NCBI RefSeq assembly: GCF_933775445.1
Contig: NC_065878.1
Span: 10,179,395-10,243,394 of the forward strand
Source of the DNA: Argentina anserina
Taxonomy: Eukaryota > Streptophyta > Magnoliopsida > Rosales > Rosaceae
DNA length: 64,000 nucleotides
Direction: 5' to 3'
Position numbers and translations under genes: made by a program. The notes beneath the pieces were generated by a model. The model was not told where the DNA came from. It worked only from the letters and a program-made list of their open reading frames with translations, and did no database searches. Numbering within the stretch: position 1 is the first letter of the stretch; every line of letters begins with the position of its first letter. Below are positions 50,520-61,599 of this stretch, piece after piece.

Positions 50520-51058
50520 TCACTCAACAAATAACTGTGAATATCTAGTCATCATGTCCGACTCTAGCTCCCAAGATGCGTCACCCTCATCATGGTGGCT
50601 CCACAATACCTTGACTAACTCTACTTCTTTCCTCCGAAGCTTCTTAGTGGATTTATCCAGAATACGAACCGGCTCAACAACAAATGTGGCATTTTCCTTC
50701 ACTTCAATGGTACTATGATCAATCACATGTGACTCATCCGGTACATACTTCCTCAACATGGAAATGTGGAAGACGTTGTGAACGCCCGACATGCTAGTAG
50801 GCAAGGCTAGTCGATATGCTAGTTCGCCCACCTTCTCAAGTATCTTAAAGGGCCAAACGTACCTCGGAGCCAACTTTCCCTTCTTGCCAAATCTCACTAC
50901 ACCCCTCATAGGCGAAACTTTCAAGAACACATGATCGCCGATCTCAAATTCCACATGTCTTCTCTTTAAGTCCGCATAGCTCTTATATCTACTCTGCGCG
51001 GTCCGGATTCTATCTCGAATGATCGAGATCTTCTCCATAGTTTCCTGAACCACCTCAA
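50520..51058 (-). pseudogene. Tekay-like integrase C-terminus with chromodomain
   Basis: The minus-strand frame from the copia insertion reads VVQETMEKISIIRDRIRTAQ, then KRRHVEFEIGDHVFLKVSP and the GPFKIL-like WPFKILEKVGELAYRL (the GPY/F module), HNVFHISMLRKYVPD, and a chromodomain-like VEPVRILDKSTKKLRR ... VLWSHHDEGDASWELE. It ends at 50520. It is intact in itself but separated from the integrase core by the 6.4-kb copia insert. Confidence 0.9.
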
Positions 51059-52118
51059 TGTTGGAAAATGGTTGGAAAAACCATTTAAAACCAAATTTTA
51101 ATTGATTAATTAAATTAAGTTAAACTTATAATTAATCAAAGATGAACATAGATTTGAGTTCTCCATAATGAGGGCTACAAGATCATATGTTTGTTTGTGT
51201 AATTTGGTTTGTGGGTGAGTAAGAAATTGTCACTCAAAGATGGCTACTTAGAATGAGGGAATGGTATTTGTCCCACATTGGAAAAGAGAAGTGTTGAAAA
51301 GACTTTATATAGAATCCATTGTGTATGGATTGTAAAGTGTGTAAGCCCCCTTATACCCTCTCGCGCACGCGCAAGGGGGGGTGCAAATCCTAGGTCGCAA
51401 GGGAAACTCGTGTATGCCCGTGCGACCTGCGGACACGAATGCAACACCGAATTGAGGGTCGGAACGCAGATTCTTTTTGCATTTCCGAAAATTCGGTTTT
51501 GACTTTTCAAATTCTCTTGACTGTTCAAATTCTTCTTTTGTAACAATTGAGTTATTGTGTGTTATGGAGAATTATAACAGAATTGAAATCAATGTTTGTA
51601 ACATATGTAACTCATATATGTTATGATTTTTTGATTTCTATAACAACCATCTTATTAATTGCTGATTGCAAATCCTCACAGTATAAATAGCCACCATCCT
51701 TTCATTGTAATATCATCCCATTCGAAACACATTTCTCTCCCACTCTCAAAGTTCTTAGTTCTTCTCTGGTGATAGATAGAGGTACCTTACGAGTTCGTTG
51801 AGGGTTCTAGTTAGTAGTGCAACTTTCTAGAATTCTTTAGTCGTTATATCCTGGGAGACAAGCGCCAAGCATCCTTGCACCGGTAGAGGAGGCATAAACG
51901 TCTTAAGGACAGTGTGGAATCACACACGTCTCGACTAGTTCTTCCATCACAAATCGTTCGGTATTTTTGTTGAAATTCTTTTCGTGTTCTTCATTTCTGA
52001 TTTATAATTATTTATAATTCAGCTTATTAAATTTATATGCAATATATCATTGATTTTTATAACAATCTAATTCAGCTTATTAAATTATATATGCAATATA
52101 TTATTGATTTTTATAACA
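51059..52118 (+). repeat. 5' LTR of the copia element
   Basis: 1060 bp, TG...CA. The last 100 bp contain a direct duplication of TTATATATGCAATATAT.ATTGATTTTTATAACA. A canonical TGGTATCAGAGC primer site is not visible after 52118. Confidence 0.92.
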
Positions 52119-52195
52119 ATCTTAAGACGTTTAATTTGATATTGCTTATATAATTTGTATTCGATATTTATCTGTGTGTGTTTCAGTTTCTAAAA

Positions 52196-53230
52196 ATGAC
52201 TAACGGAGGAAATTCTGGAAATGGCAAGGGACCTTTGGTGCCAACTGTGCCTACTGCTCCCGTTGTACCTGTCTCAGTATCCCATGGGGAAAAACCTGAG
52301 AAGTTCAACGGTTTGTATTTCAAGAGGTGGCAACAAAAGATGATGTTTTATCTGACCACTCTGAATCTTGCAAGATTTTTGACGGAGAATGCTCCTAAGT
52401 TAAAGGAAGATGACCATGGCGATCAAGCAAAGATTGCTGCTGTGAATGCATGGAATAATTCTGACTACTTATGTAGGAATTATATCATGAATGGTCTAGC
52501 CGACTCATTGTACAATGTGTACATTGGCATGGGAACGGCAAAAGAGCTATGGGAATCCTTGGAGAAAAAATATAAAACCGAGGATGCCGGCGCCAAGAAG
52601 TTTATCGTGGGCCGCTTCCTTGATTATAAAATGGTGGATTCCAAAACTGTAATGAGTCAATTCTCTGAGATTCAGCTAATCCTGCATGAGATTCACGCTG
52701 AAGGAATGCAACTAGGTGAAAGTTTTCAAGTGGCATGTGCTATTGAAAAGTTACCACCTGCTTGGAAAGACTTCAAGAATTATTTGAAGCACAAGCGAAA
52801 GGAAATGACCATGGAGGATCTAGAGGTTAGACTTCGCATTGAGGAAGACAACCGAGGATCCGAAAAGAAAGCATGGATCAATGATGTCTCTGCCAAGGCA
52901 AACATGATGGAACATGGTCAAGGTTCCAAAAACAAGAAAGGCAAGTATCATGGGTCCAAACTGGGGCCGAAAGGTAGCATCTCCAAGAAGCCAAGGTTTG
53001 AAGGCAAGTGCTACAACTGTGACAAGACTGGTCACAAGTCTGTGGACTGCAACAAACCAAAGAGGAACAAAAAGAGAGAGGCAAACCTGATTGAAGCCGT
53101 CACTCAGGAGGTTGCAGACATCAGCCTCTGTTGTATGATATCAGATGATAGCATGGAAAAAGTCAGTGATTATGATTGTGGACTAAATGACTTAGAGCTA
53201 TGGTATGACCAAGCCAAGTTTTTGGATTGA
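52196..53230 (+). CDS. copia Gag, open
   Basis: The start ATG is at 52196 ([16 protein letters not shown]). The frame is open for 344 codons to TGA at 53228. The gag core is recognisable by [20 protein letters not shown] and [21 protein letters not shown]. The CCHC zinc knuckle [14 protein letters not shown] lies near 53010-53050 and a basic KPKRNKKRE follows. The protein forms the virus-like particle and binds element RNA. It looks intact, unlike the rest of the element. Confidence 0.9.
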   Translation: MTNGGNSGNGKGPLVPTVPTAPVVPVSVSHGEKPEKFNGLYFKRWQQKMMFYLTTLNLARFLTENAPKLKEDDHGDQAKIAAVNAWNNSDYLCRNYIMNGLADSLYNVYIGMGTAKELWESLEKKYKTEDAGAKKFIVGRFLDYKMVDSKTVMSQFSEIQLILHEIHAEGMQLGESFQVACAIEKLPPAWKDFKNYLKHKRKEMTMEDLEVRLRIEEDNRGSEKKAWINDVSAKANMMEHGQGSKNKKGKYHGSKLGPKGSISKKPRFEGKCYNCDKTGHKSVDCNKPKRNKKREANLIEAVTQEVADISLCCMISDDSMEKVSDYDCGLNDLELWYDQAKFLD

Positions 53231-53518
53231 TCTGTAGAACAGAACTGAAATTATCGAATAAATTGATGTATGTTCTTAAGGGTTTTATGAGTATAAAACT
53301 CCGTGTTGACAAATGTGTTTTGTCTGAAATTGACATAGAGCCATGGGTGGTGGATTGTTTATTGTCAAAAACTAGTCTTCCTAATTTATGGTAGTGAAGA
53401 ATATAATATATGTCAATTAACATGCACAAGTGTGAACTTGTGTAGAGACAAAACTGATTAGATCATCTTCCAAAGTGTTGAAAGAAACAATGAACCCCTT
53501 GATCTGATTCATACAGAC
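53231..53518 (+). pseudogene. eroded protease and gag-pre-integrase region
   Basis: This gap between gag and integrase is only about 290 bp. It has stops in all forward frames and no DTG-type aspartic protease motif, where a copia element would have several hundred base pairs. Part has therefore been deleted. TCVNLCRDK-like traces near 53425-53450 may be all that is left of the zinc finger. Confidence 0.6.
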
Positions 53519-53947
53519 GTGTGTGATTTAAAATCAACGGTATCTAGAGGGAATAATAAATACTTTATTACCTTCATAGATGATAGCACGAAATATTGCT
53601 ATGTGTATTTGCTAAAATGCAAAAGTGAGACCATAGAGAAGTTCATTCTCTATAAAAATAAGGTTGAGAACCAACTCAACAAGAAAATTAAGGCACTAAG
53701 AAGTGACCGAGGGGGTGAGTATAAATCGCCATTTGCTGAGACTTGTGCTCAAAATGGGATTATACATCAAAGGACTGCTCCATACTCACCACAATCAAAT
53801 GGTGTAGCAAAACACAAAAATCATACTCTAAATGATATGATGAATGTTATGCTACTCAGTTTTGGGATGCCACCCAACATGTGGGGAGACGCGATTCTCA
53901 CGGCAAATTACCTTTTAAATAAGGTGCCCAAAAGTGAAAATTCCTAA
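53519..53947 (+). pseudogene. copia integrase core with catalytic Glu replaced
   Basis: It follows DLIHTDVCDLKS and reads FITFIDDSTKYCYVYLLK, then ALRSDRGGEYKS (second catalytic Asp) and APYSPQSNGVAKHKN. In active copia integrases this last motif is NGVAERKN, with the Glu completing the DDE triad; here it is Lys. The frame stops at 53945 after KVPKSENS. The C-terminal part continues in other frames to 54070. The element cannot integrate by its own enzyme. Confidence 0.85.
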
Positions 53948-54073
53948 ACCTAAAAAGGTGAAGAATTGGCCTAAAACAGTGATTGCATCTTTATTGGATA
54001 TGCACATAACAGTTCGGCTTATCGATTCCTAGCCCACGATTCGAATATTCCTGAAATTCATAAGGATACGATA

Positions 54074-55847
54074 ATGGAATCGAGAAATGCATCTTTCTTT
54101 GAAAATGTATTTCCACGGAAGTCTAGAGAGGAATTTAATTCTTCTAAACGGGCACGTGAAGACAACCGAGCCGAAACTGATGATGCTCAGGATCAAGAAT
54201 CTGAGTCGAAGTCCGAATCTGAGTCTGAGGTTGGACCTAGACGAAATAAAAGGGCAAGGACCGCAAAGTCCTATGGACCTGACTTCTTGTCATATATGGT
54301 TGAAGGTGATCCCCGTACCTTCAAAGAGACATTGAGCTCTATTGATGGTCCTCTATGGAAAGAAGCAATCAAAAGTGAGGTTGACTCCATCATGCAAAAT
54401 CACACTTGGGAATTAGTGGATTTGCCACCTGGATGTAAGCCTTTGACTTCCAAGTGGATTTTCAAAACGAAATTAAAAGTTGATGGGTCAATAGACAAGT
54501 ACAAGGCTATACTTGTTATTAAAGGCTATAGGCAAAATGAGGGTTTGGTTTATTTTGACACTTATTCTCCTGTGACGAGAATAACATCCATACGGATGGT
54601 ACTTGGAAGTGCAGCGTTGCACAAACTTGAAGTACACCAAATGGATGTAAAGACGGCTTTCCTAAATGGAGATGTAGAAGAAGAAATCTACATGGAACAG
54701 CCAGAAGGTTTTTCTGCTCCTTCTCAGAGTAAGAAGGTGTGCAGATTGGTTAAGTCATTATATGGCTTAAAACAAACACCAAAACAATGGCATGAGAAAT
54801 TTGATAATGCCATGATCACCAGTGGATTTAGAATAAATGAAGGTGATAAGTGTGTATATATCAAAGACACTGAAAATGGATATATCATTTTATGTCTGTA
54901 TGTGGATGATATGCTTATCGTTGGGAGCAACGATAAGATGATCAAGTCTACTAAAGACATGTTGAATTCTAAGTTTGACATGAAAGACTTGGGACTTGCT
55001 GATGTCATTTTAGGAATTAAAATTACGAGAACATCAGAAGGGCTAGTGTTGAGTCAAACACACTATGTGGACAATATTCTTGGGAAATTTGACAAGGAAG
55101 GTTCTGGAATTGTCAGAACTCCTGTAGATTTGAATCTACATTTGTCCAAGAATAAAGGTGAAAGTGTTTCTCAATTAGAGTATTCAAGAATAATTGGGAG
55201 TCTAATGTACTTAACAAGTTGTACAAGACCAGATATAGCTTATGCGGTTCATAAGCTAAGTAGGTACACGAGTAATCCTGGAGCTATGCATTGGCAAGCG
55301 ATTGGAAGAGTACTCAAATACCTAAGGTATACTCGTACCTACGGGTTACACTACACATCATACCCAGCTGTTATAGAAGGGTTCACTGATGCGAACTGGA
55401 TATCTGACATGAAAGACTCAAAGTCTACTAGCGGATATGTATTTACGCTAGGAGGTGCAGCCGTGTCCTGGAAGTCCTCAAACAGTTATAACTAGATCCA
55501 CAATGGAGTCTGAGTTTGTAACACTAGACAAATGTGGGGAGGAAGCAGAATGGCTACGCCAGTTCATAGAGGACATTCCTAGATGGACAAAACCTGTGCC
55601 TGCGATTGGTATACATTGTGATAGTCAATCTGCAATTAGCAGGGCACAGAGTAAGATGTATAATGGTAAATCTAGACACATTCGTCGAAGACATAATACC
55701 ATTAGACAACTACTCTCAACTGGAGTTATCTCTATAGACTATGTAAAGTCTAAGGATAATATTGCTGATCCTTTAACTAAAGGGTTAAACAGAGTATTAG
55801 TTGAAAAATCATCGAAGGGAATGGGACTAAAGCCCATTGGAAATTAA
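54074..55847 (+). pseudogene. copia reverse transcriptase and RNase H, one frameshift
   Basis: The frame 54074-55495 contains [22 protein letters not shown], the [13 protein letters not shown] motif, [16 protein letters not shown] and the catalytic YVDDMLIVG (YVDD at 54899-54910). [19 protein letters not shown] and [18 protein letters not shown] lead into RNase H. A one-base shift near 55480, within the KSSKQT-like segment, leaves the frame. RNase H goes on in frame 55455-55847 (TMESEFVTLDKCGEEAEW, HCDSQSAISRAQ, KSKDNIADPLTKGL). Apart from this shift the domain looks recent and well kept. Confidence 0.9.
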
Positions 55848-56426
55848 AAATCACTACAGTGGATACCCAACCTAGCTGACTGGAGATCCCAAGATCTAGG
55901 TTCAAAAGGGAAAACCAAACTGTAGAGATTAGTTCGGATCAGTGTGGGGAGTTCCCCAAGTCCATTCCTATGATAAAAACCAGTGATACCCGTGAAGGAT
56001 GAGGTTAAGTTAAAACTTTTAATGATTCTTATGCGTCGAGAAATCGAGCAGAGTAATGCGGGTTACTCTTAATTAAGAGATCACCTATGCAAGAGAGAAG
56101 TGGGGCCGCTTCTAGGGGAGTTAATGAGGGCATAACTCTTATCAAACTACTTGCAGAACCAGGCGTGTGTTCCATGGCCAAAATGGGCACAAAAATGAGA
56201 ACCGAAGTGTACCAGGGAGACTCCTGTGTAAAGTATGTTATCATTTACACAAATGACGAATAGTTCAAAGACATCGCGTCTACTATTTAGTTAGTAAAGT
56301 AAGCATACTTTTATAAGGGAAGGTTCAAAGGGTCAAACCTACCTATCCTATGCAGGTTTCAACCGTAGAAATCTATCACCAATTTCTATCGAGTCTTTGG
56401 TGGCCAATTTCATTCATGTGGGGAAT
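55848..56426 (+). other. copia 3' untranslated internal region
   Basis: 579 bp between the end of RNase H and the 3' LTR, with no coding sequence. It ends CATGTGGGGAAT, a short purine-rich tract immediately before TGTTGG at 56427, which should serve as the plus-strand primer. Confidence 0.7.
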
Positions 56427-57486
56427 TGTTGGAAAATGGTTGGAAAAACCATTTAAAACCAAATTTTAATTGATTAATTAAATTAAGTTAAACTTATAAT
56501 TAATCAAAGATGAACATAGATTTGAGTTCTCCATAATGAGGGCTACAAGATCATATGTTTGTTTGTGTAATTTGGTTTGTGGGTGAGTAAGAAATTGTCA
56601 CTCAAAGAAGGCTACTTAGAATGAGGGAATGGTATTTGTCCCACATTGGAAAAGAGAAGTGTTGAAAAGACTTTATATAGAATCCATTGTGTATGGATTG
56701 TAAAGTGTGTAAGCCCCCTTATACCGTCTCGCGCACGCGCAAGGGGGGGTGCAAATCCTAGGTCGCAAGGGAAACTCGTGTATGCCCGTGCGACCTGCGG
56801 ACACGAATGCAACACCGAATTGAGGGTCGGAACGCAGATTCTTTTTGCATTTCCGAAAATTCGGTTTTGACTTTTCAAATTCTCTTGACTGTTCAAATTC
56901 TTCTTTTGTAACAACTGAGTTATTGTGTGTTATGGAGAATTATAACAGAATTGAAATCAATGTTTGTAACATATGTAACTCATATATGTTATGATTTTTT
57001 AATTTCTATAACAGCCATCTTATTAATTGCTGATTGCAAATCCTCACAGTATAAATAGCCACCATCCTTTCATTGTAATATTATCCCATTCGAAACACAT
57101 TTCTCTCCCACTCTCAAAGTTCTTAGTTCTTCTCTGGTGATAGATAGAGGTACCTTACGAGTTCGTTGAGGGTTCTAGTTAGTAGTGCAACTTTCTAGAA
57201 TTCTTTAGTCGTTATATCCTGGGAGACAAGCGCCAAGCATCCTTGCATCGGTAGAGAAGGCGTAAACGTCTTAAGGACAGTGTGGTATCACACACGTCTC
57301 GACTAGTTCTTCCATCACAAATCGTTCGGTATTTTTGTTGAAATTCTTTCGTGTTCTTCATTTCTGATTTATAATTATTTATAATTCAGCTTATTAAATT
57401 ATATATGCAATATATCATTGATTTTTATAACAATCTAATTCAGCTTATTAAATTATATATGCAATATATCATTGATTTTTATAACA
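56427..57486 (+). repeat. 3' LTR of the copia element
   Basis: 1060 bp. It matches the 5' LTR throughout, including the duplicated 50-bp tail. Example differences from the 5' LTR are CCGTCTCGCG versus CCCTCTCGCG near 56725 and GCATCGG versus GCACCGG near 57246. Confidence 0.93.
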
Positions 57487-58044
57487 CTCTAGACCCATCA
57501 GTGCCTCATCACCAACTTCGGCCCAACAGATCGGTGATCAAAATGGTCTACCATAAAGAGCCTCATAAGGTGCCATGCCAATGCTAGAATGGTAGTTGTT
57601 GTTGTAGGCAAACTCAATCAATCTCAAATGATCTTCCCAGCTACCCTTGAAATCCAGCACACATGCTCTCAACATGTCTTCCCTCACCTGATTCACCCTT
57701 TCCGTCTGTCCATCCGTCTGAGGGTGAAAAGTTGTACTCATATCCAAGGTAGTGCCCATCGCCTTCTGCAAACCACCCCAGAACTTCGAAGTGAAACGTG
57801 TGTCTCGATCGGAAACAATAGAAACTGGAGCACTATGAAGTCTCACTACCTCATCCACATATAGTTTCCCAAGCACGTCCAGTGAGTACTTCATCGACAC
57901 TGGAAGAAAATGACCCGACTTCGTCAACCGATCAACAATCACCCATATGGCATCGTGACCCTTCTTTGATCTAGGCAATCCAGTCACAAAATCCATAGAT
58001 ATCTGCTCCCACTTCCAAAGAGGAATAGTTAGTGGTTTCAACAT
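57487..58044 (-). pseudogene. Tekay-like integrase core
   Basis: The minus strand reads WKWEQISMDFVTGLPRS (first Asp), SIVSDRDTRFTSKFW (second Asp) and FHPQTDGQTERVNQ (Glu), so the DDE triad is complete. AYNNNYHSSIGMAPYEALYG follows. A TGA (complement of 57538-57540) replaces the residue after GRPF, and SPICWAEVGDEALMGLE continues to the copia insertion point. One nonsense codon plus the insertion. Confidence 0.9.
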
Positions 58045-58053
58045 GCCAGCTGG

Positions 58054-58605
58054 TCATTGATGTTCTGCTTTTACTTGCTGACATGTAAGGCACTTCGATA
58101 CAAACTCCGCAACATCTTTCTTCATACCGTTCCACCAGAATTGCCTGCATAGGTCCTTGTACATCTTGGTGTTCCCTGGATGAACGGTATAACGTGATCG
58201 ATGTGCCGTACGAAGGACCTCCTGCTTGAGATCATCACAATCTGGGACACACAATCTTGCCCCAAATCTCAACCCTCTATCGGGTCCAAGTCTCCACTCG
58301 GAAGGGCACTCATCAAGCGTATCCACTACAAGATCTGCCAACTTAGCTCGTGAGAATCTATCTCGCGCCTGACCCTGTATGATCCTCGTGACGCTACCAA
58401 GAAACACCCTTGGTTCTCCTCTTGATGGTACCAAATCAAACTCTGATGCAGTTTCGAGCATGAACCATTCCTGGACCATAAGAGAAGCCACCACACCTCT
58501 CGGTTTTCTGCTCAATGCATCGGTCACCACATTTGCCTTTCCCGGGTGGTACTCCAGTGTGAAGTCATAATCCTTGAGGAGTTCCATCCATCTTCTCTGC
58601 CTCAT
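58054..58605 (-). pseudogene. Tekay-like RNase H end and integrase zinc finger
   Basis: It reads RRWMELLKDYDFTLEYHPGK then ANVVTDALSRKPRG (the end of RNase H). After a spacer comes the HHCC zinc-binding module, HRSRYTVHPGNTKMYKDL ... CLTCQQVKAEHQ. A stop at 58054 separates it from the integrase core. Another stop (near 58617) precedes MRQRR. Confidence 0.9.
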
Positions 58606-58617
58606 ATTCAGCTCCTT

Positions 58618-59691
58618 CTATGAGAACAAGTACTTCAAACTCTTATGATCTGAAAAGAGTTGAAACTTCTCACCATACAAGTAATGTCTCCAAATCTTCA
58701 GGGCAAACACAACTGCCGCAAGCTTTAGGTCGTGTGTGGGGTAGTTCTTCTCATGAATCTTCAACTGTCTAGAGCCATAAGCAACAACTCCTCCATGCTG
58801 CATCAACACACAACCCAAACCTTGGAGCGAAGCATCACTGTAAATGACATAACCGCCCCCACTAGAAGGAATAGTCAACAATGGAGCTGTGGTTAAACTG
58901 GTCTTTAGTTTGTTGAATGCTTCCTCACATGCTTCTGTCCACATAAACGGAACATCTTTCTTGGTCAACTTGGTCAATGAAGATGCAATACTAGAAAACC
59001 CTTCGATAAATCTCCTGTAGTAACCTGCCAATCCGAGGAAAGTACGAATCTCTGTAGGGTTCTTTGGACGACTCCAATTCTTTATTGCCTCTACCTTTGA
59101 CGGGTACACTAGTACTCCATCTTTTGAGACAACATGACCAAGGAATTTGACCTCTTCTTTCCAGAACTCACACTTCTCTAGCTTGGCATACAATCTCGCC
59201 TCCTTCAAGGTCTGCAACACCGTTCTCAGATGCACCACGTGTTCCTCTTGAGTCTTGGAGTATATCAGAATGTCATCCACAAACACTACCACAAACTCAT
59301 CCAAGTACGGGCTAAATACTTGGTTCATTAAACTCATAAAGACAGCTGGAGGATTTGTTAGACCAAATGGCATGACAACAAACTCATAATGTCCATACCG
59401 AGTCCTGAAGGCTGATTTCGTTATATCTTCTTCCTTCACCCTGAGCTGATGATAACCGGGTCTCAAATCAATTTTAGAGTACACCGTAGCACCTTTAAGC
59501 TGGTCGAACAAGTCATCAATCCTAGGTAAGGGGTACCTATTCTTGATGGTCACCTTGTTCAGTTCTCTATAGTCCACACATAACCGCAGAGAACCATCTT
59601 TCTTTTTCACGAACAAAACCGGTGCTCCCCAAGGTGAAACACTAGGTCTAATGAACCCTTGGTCCAGTAGCTCATCGATCTGCACCTTCAA
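58618..59691 (-). pseudogene. Tekay-like reverse transcriptase and RNase H start
   Basis: Open for 357 codons: [76 protein letters not shown] and the active site [11 protein letters not shown]. Then [12 protein letters not shown], the RKFIE-type [13 protein letters not shown] and RNase H residues [21 protein letters not shown] directly upstream (near 59706) and another stop near 59780 cut it from the protease part. Confidence 0.93.
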
Positions 59692-59897
59692 CTCCTTAAG
59701 CTCGTTCTACCCCATTCTATAAGGCGCCTTTGACACAGGTGTTGTACCAGGTACTACATCAATGCAGAAATCTACCACTCTTCAAGGAGGTAGCCCCGGT
59801 ATCTCTTGGAACACCTCACTAAACTCAGATACTACCACAATGTCTGCAATAGTTACCTTCTGATCCACTGACTCCACATGTGCCAAAACTCGTGATC

Positions 59898-60800
59898 TCA
59901 TGACATTATCTGACTTGAGGCAACGATAACGAAACATGGCTCCCCAGGTCTATGAAAGGATACCACCATGTCAAAGCAATCAATCACCGCATGCTGCGGT
60001 CTCAACCAATCAATCCCCAAGATCACATCATAGGTGTGGTCCAGAATCACAATCAACGAAGCAGTGAACTCTCTACTCCCAATCACAATCGGACAAGCCT
60101 TGCAGATTGTCTCTAACTCAAGAGACACTCCAAGGGGTGAAGTGACACATAAGGCATTCCCAAGAGGTATATGAATCAATCCTAGCATCTCTACTACCGA
60201 ACTAGCAATAAATGAATGTGATGATCCTGTATCAAACAGTACTCTAGCTTCCACCCCTGTGTCTCGCTGACCCACTGCGAACACTCTAGCTTGGCCCATT
60301 GGTAGCTGTCTCTGCGGCCGTTCCTCTCTACCCTGAAGAGGTAGGGTACAATATCTAGCTATGTGTCCCACTTGCCCGCACCGGTGGCAGCCTGCTCTCT
60401 TCGGTTTCGGACATGCTGAGGCGTAATGTCCCATCTCGTTGCAGCCATAACACCTCACCGATGCCAATGGTCTAACTGGTGCAGCCCTGATAGCTAGGGG
60501 TGTTGCCCTTGTCGGAACCTGATAGTGGGGTCTTGGCCTCTTCCATGACCTACCCGTCGGCCCTGAATGCTCGCTGCCTGAACAGATTGCCTTGCCTTTT
60601 CCCTTTGCATCTCTACTCCCCACATCTCCTGCTCGAGTATTATTTGCTTGTTCCAAGCTCATGGCACTCTCAAATATCAACTCCTTTGTAGTTAGACAAA
60701 GAACTGATATCATGGTCATGTACTCCTGTTTCAGCCCTCGTAGATACTTCTGAGGTAAGGAGGTCGCACCCATAGGTCTGACATACCGGTACGGTTCCAA
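59898..60800 (-). pseudogene. Tekay-like Gag C-terminus and protease
   Basis: The frame holds gag KYLRGLKQEYMTM, two CCHC zinc knuckles (CYGCNEMGHYASAC and CHRCGQVGHIARYC) and the aspartic protease ARVLFDTGSSHSFIASS, with later YDVILGIDWL. Gag and protease are one continuous frame, usual for this lineage. It is joined to the upstream gag frame only through a frameshift in a T run near 60800. Confidence 0.9.
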
Positions 60801-61311
60801 AAATGAGCATCATACTCTCTAACGGTCATGTCTCCATGTACCAGTGCCAGAAACTCAAGCTCTAAGTTCTCCTGTACTGAGGCTGGAAAATACTTCTCCC
60901 TGAAAATGGTAGTGAAACTTCCCCATGTGAATGTAGACACATCCACTGTCTGTCTCATGCTCTTCCACCAGTCTAGAGCATCACCTTTTAGAAAGAATGT
61001 AGTTATCTTTCTCTTCTCAATCTCTGTGCACTCTATCATTCAAAATAAGTCTCCATACCCTCGATCCAATGGTCAGCTACCATATGATCTAGTCCACCAT
61101 GAAAGGTCGGCGCTGACAGTGCACTGATATCCTTGATCAGCTTCAACACTCGTCCATCATCTCTAACCGCAGTAACAATCTCAACCTGTTCTTCCTGTGG
61201 AGCAGCCTCCTCATAAAGGTTCTCCACGTTGCGGACTCGGCCTGTGGCCCTACCTCAACCTCGGCCTCTCGCCCGTCCTCGGCCCTGTCCTCGGACCTTA
61301 TCCGAGTTCAT
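60801..61311 (-). pseudogene. Tekay-like Gag N-terminal half, broken
   Basis: The start ATG is the complement of 61309-61311. The N-terminus is Arg/Gly rich with a stop in it (near 61258), then ENLYEEAAPQEEQVEIV and HGGLDHMVADHWIEGMETYF. A one-base loss near 61038 shifts the frame to MIECTEIEKRKITTFFLKGD, ALDWWKSM, FREKYFPASVQENLELEFLA. This core (WW and FREKYFP) is diagnostic of gypsy Gag. Confidence 0.9.
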
Positions 61312-61584
61312 CACCTTCAAACAATGAAACACTTAGTCAATACTTGTGAAGTCTCAAATTCAACCAAAACAGATTCAATAGATATCAACATGAAATTTCA
61401 GAATAAGATGAATCATCGAAGTATCATCACGATACTCCCTAGAGGACCAAACCATAAGGTATGGCTCCAAAAACACTCTCGCGTACCCGACGACATATCA
61501 ATACCGAGGAGCATGTGATGGGTGCCCGCCTACAGTCAGATCATCGCTCCCGGATGATATTGATAATCGCCAAATACGTACTTA

Positions 61585-61599
61585 GGCTCTGATACCAAC
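61585..61599 (-). other. primer binding site, tRNA-Met type
   Basis: The complement reads TTGGTATCAGAGCCT directly after the LTR end (GGGTCGTTATA), which is the 3' end complement of initiator tRNA-Met used by most plant LTR elements. Confidence 0.88.

Larger units (their letters stand above)
51059..57486 (+). mobile_element. complete 6.4-kb Ty1/copia retrotransposon inserted in the gypsy integrase
   Basis: Two LTRs of 1060 bp each (51059-52118 and 56427-57486), TGTTGG...ATAACA, differ at roughly a dozen positions that I could see, so the insertion is fairly young. Flanking 5-mers are CTCAA and CTCTA (4 of 5). Removing the element rejoins the minus-strand integrase frame as ...GLE/VVQETMEK. 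The internal part carries gag, integrase and reverse transcriptase/RNase H, with the protease region eroded. TATA boxes (TATAAATAG) stand at 51682 and 57050. Confidence 0.95.

Noticed and set aside
51278..51546. Open frames in the copia LTRs (also at 56612-56914)
   Set aside because: The LTR sequence is non-coding. The frames occur on both strands and carry no domain.
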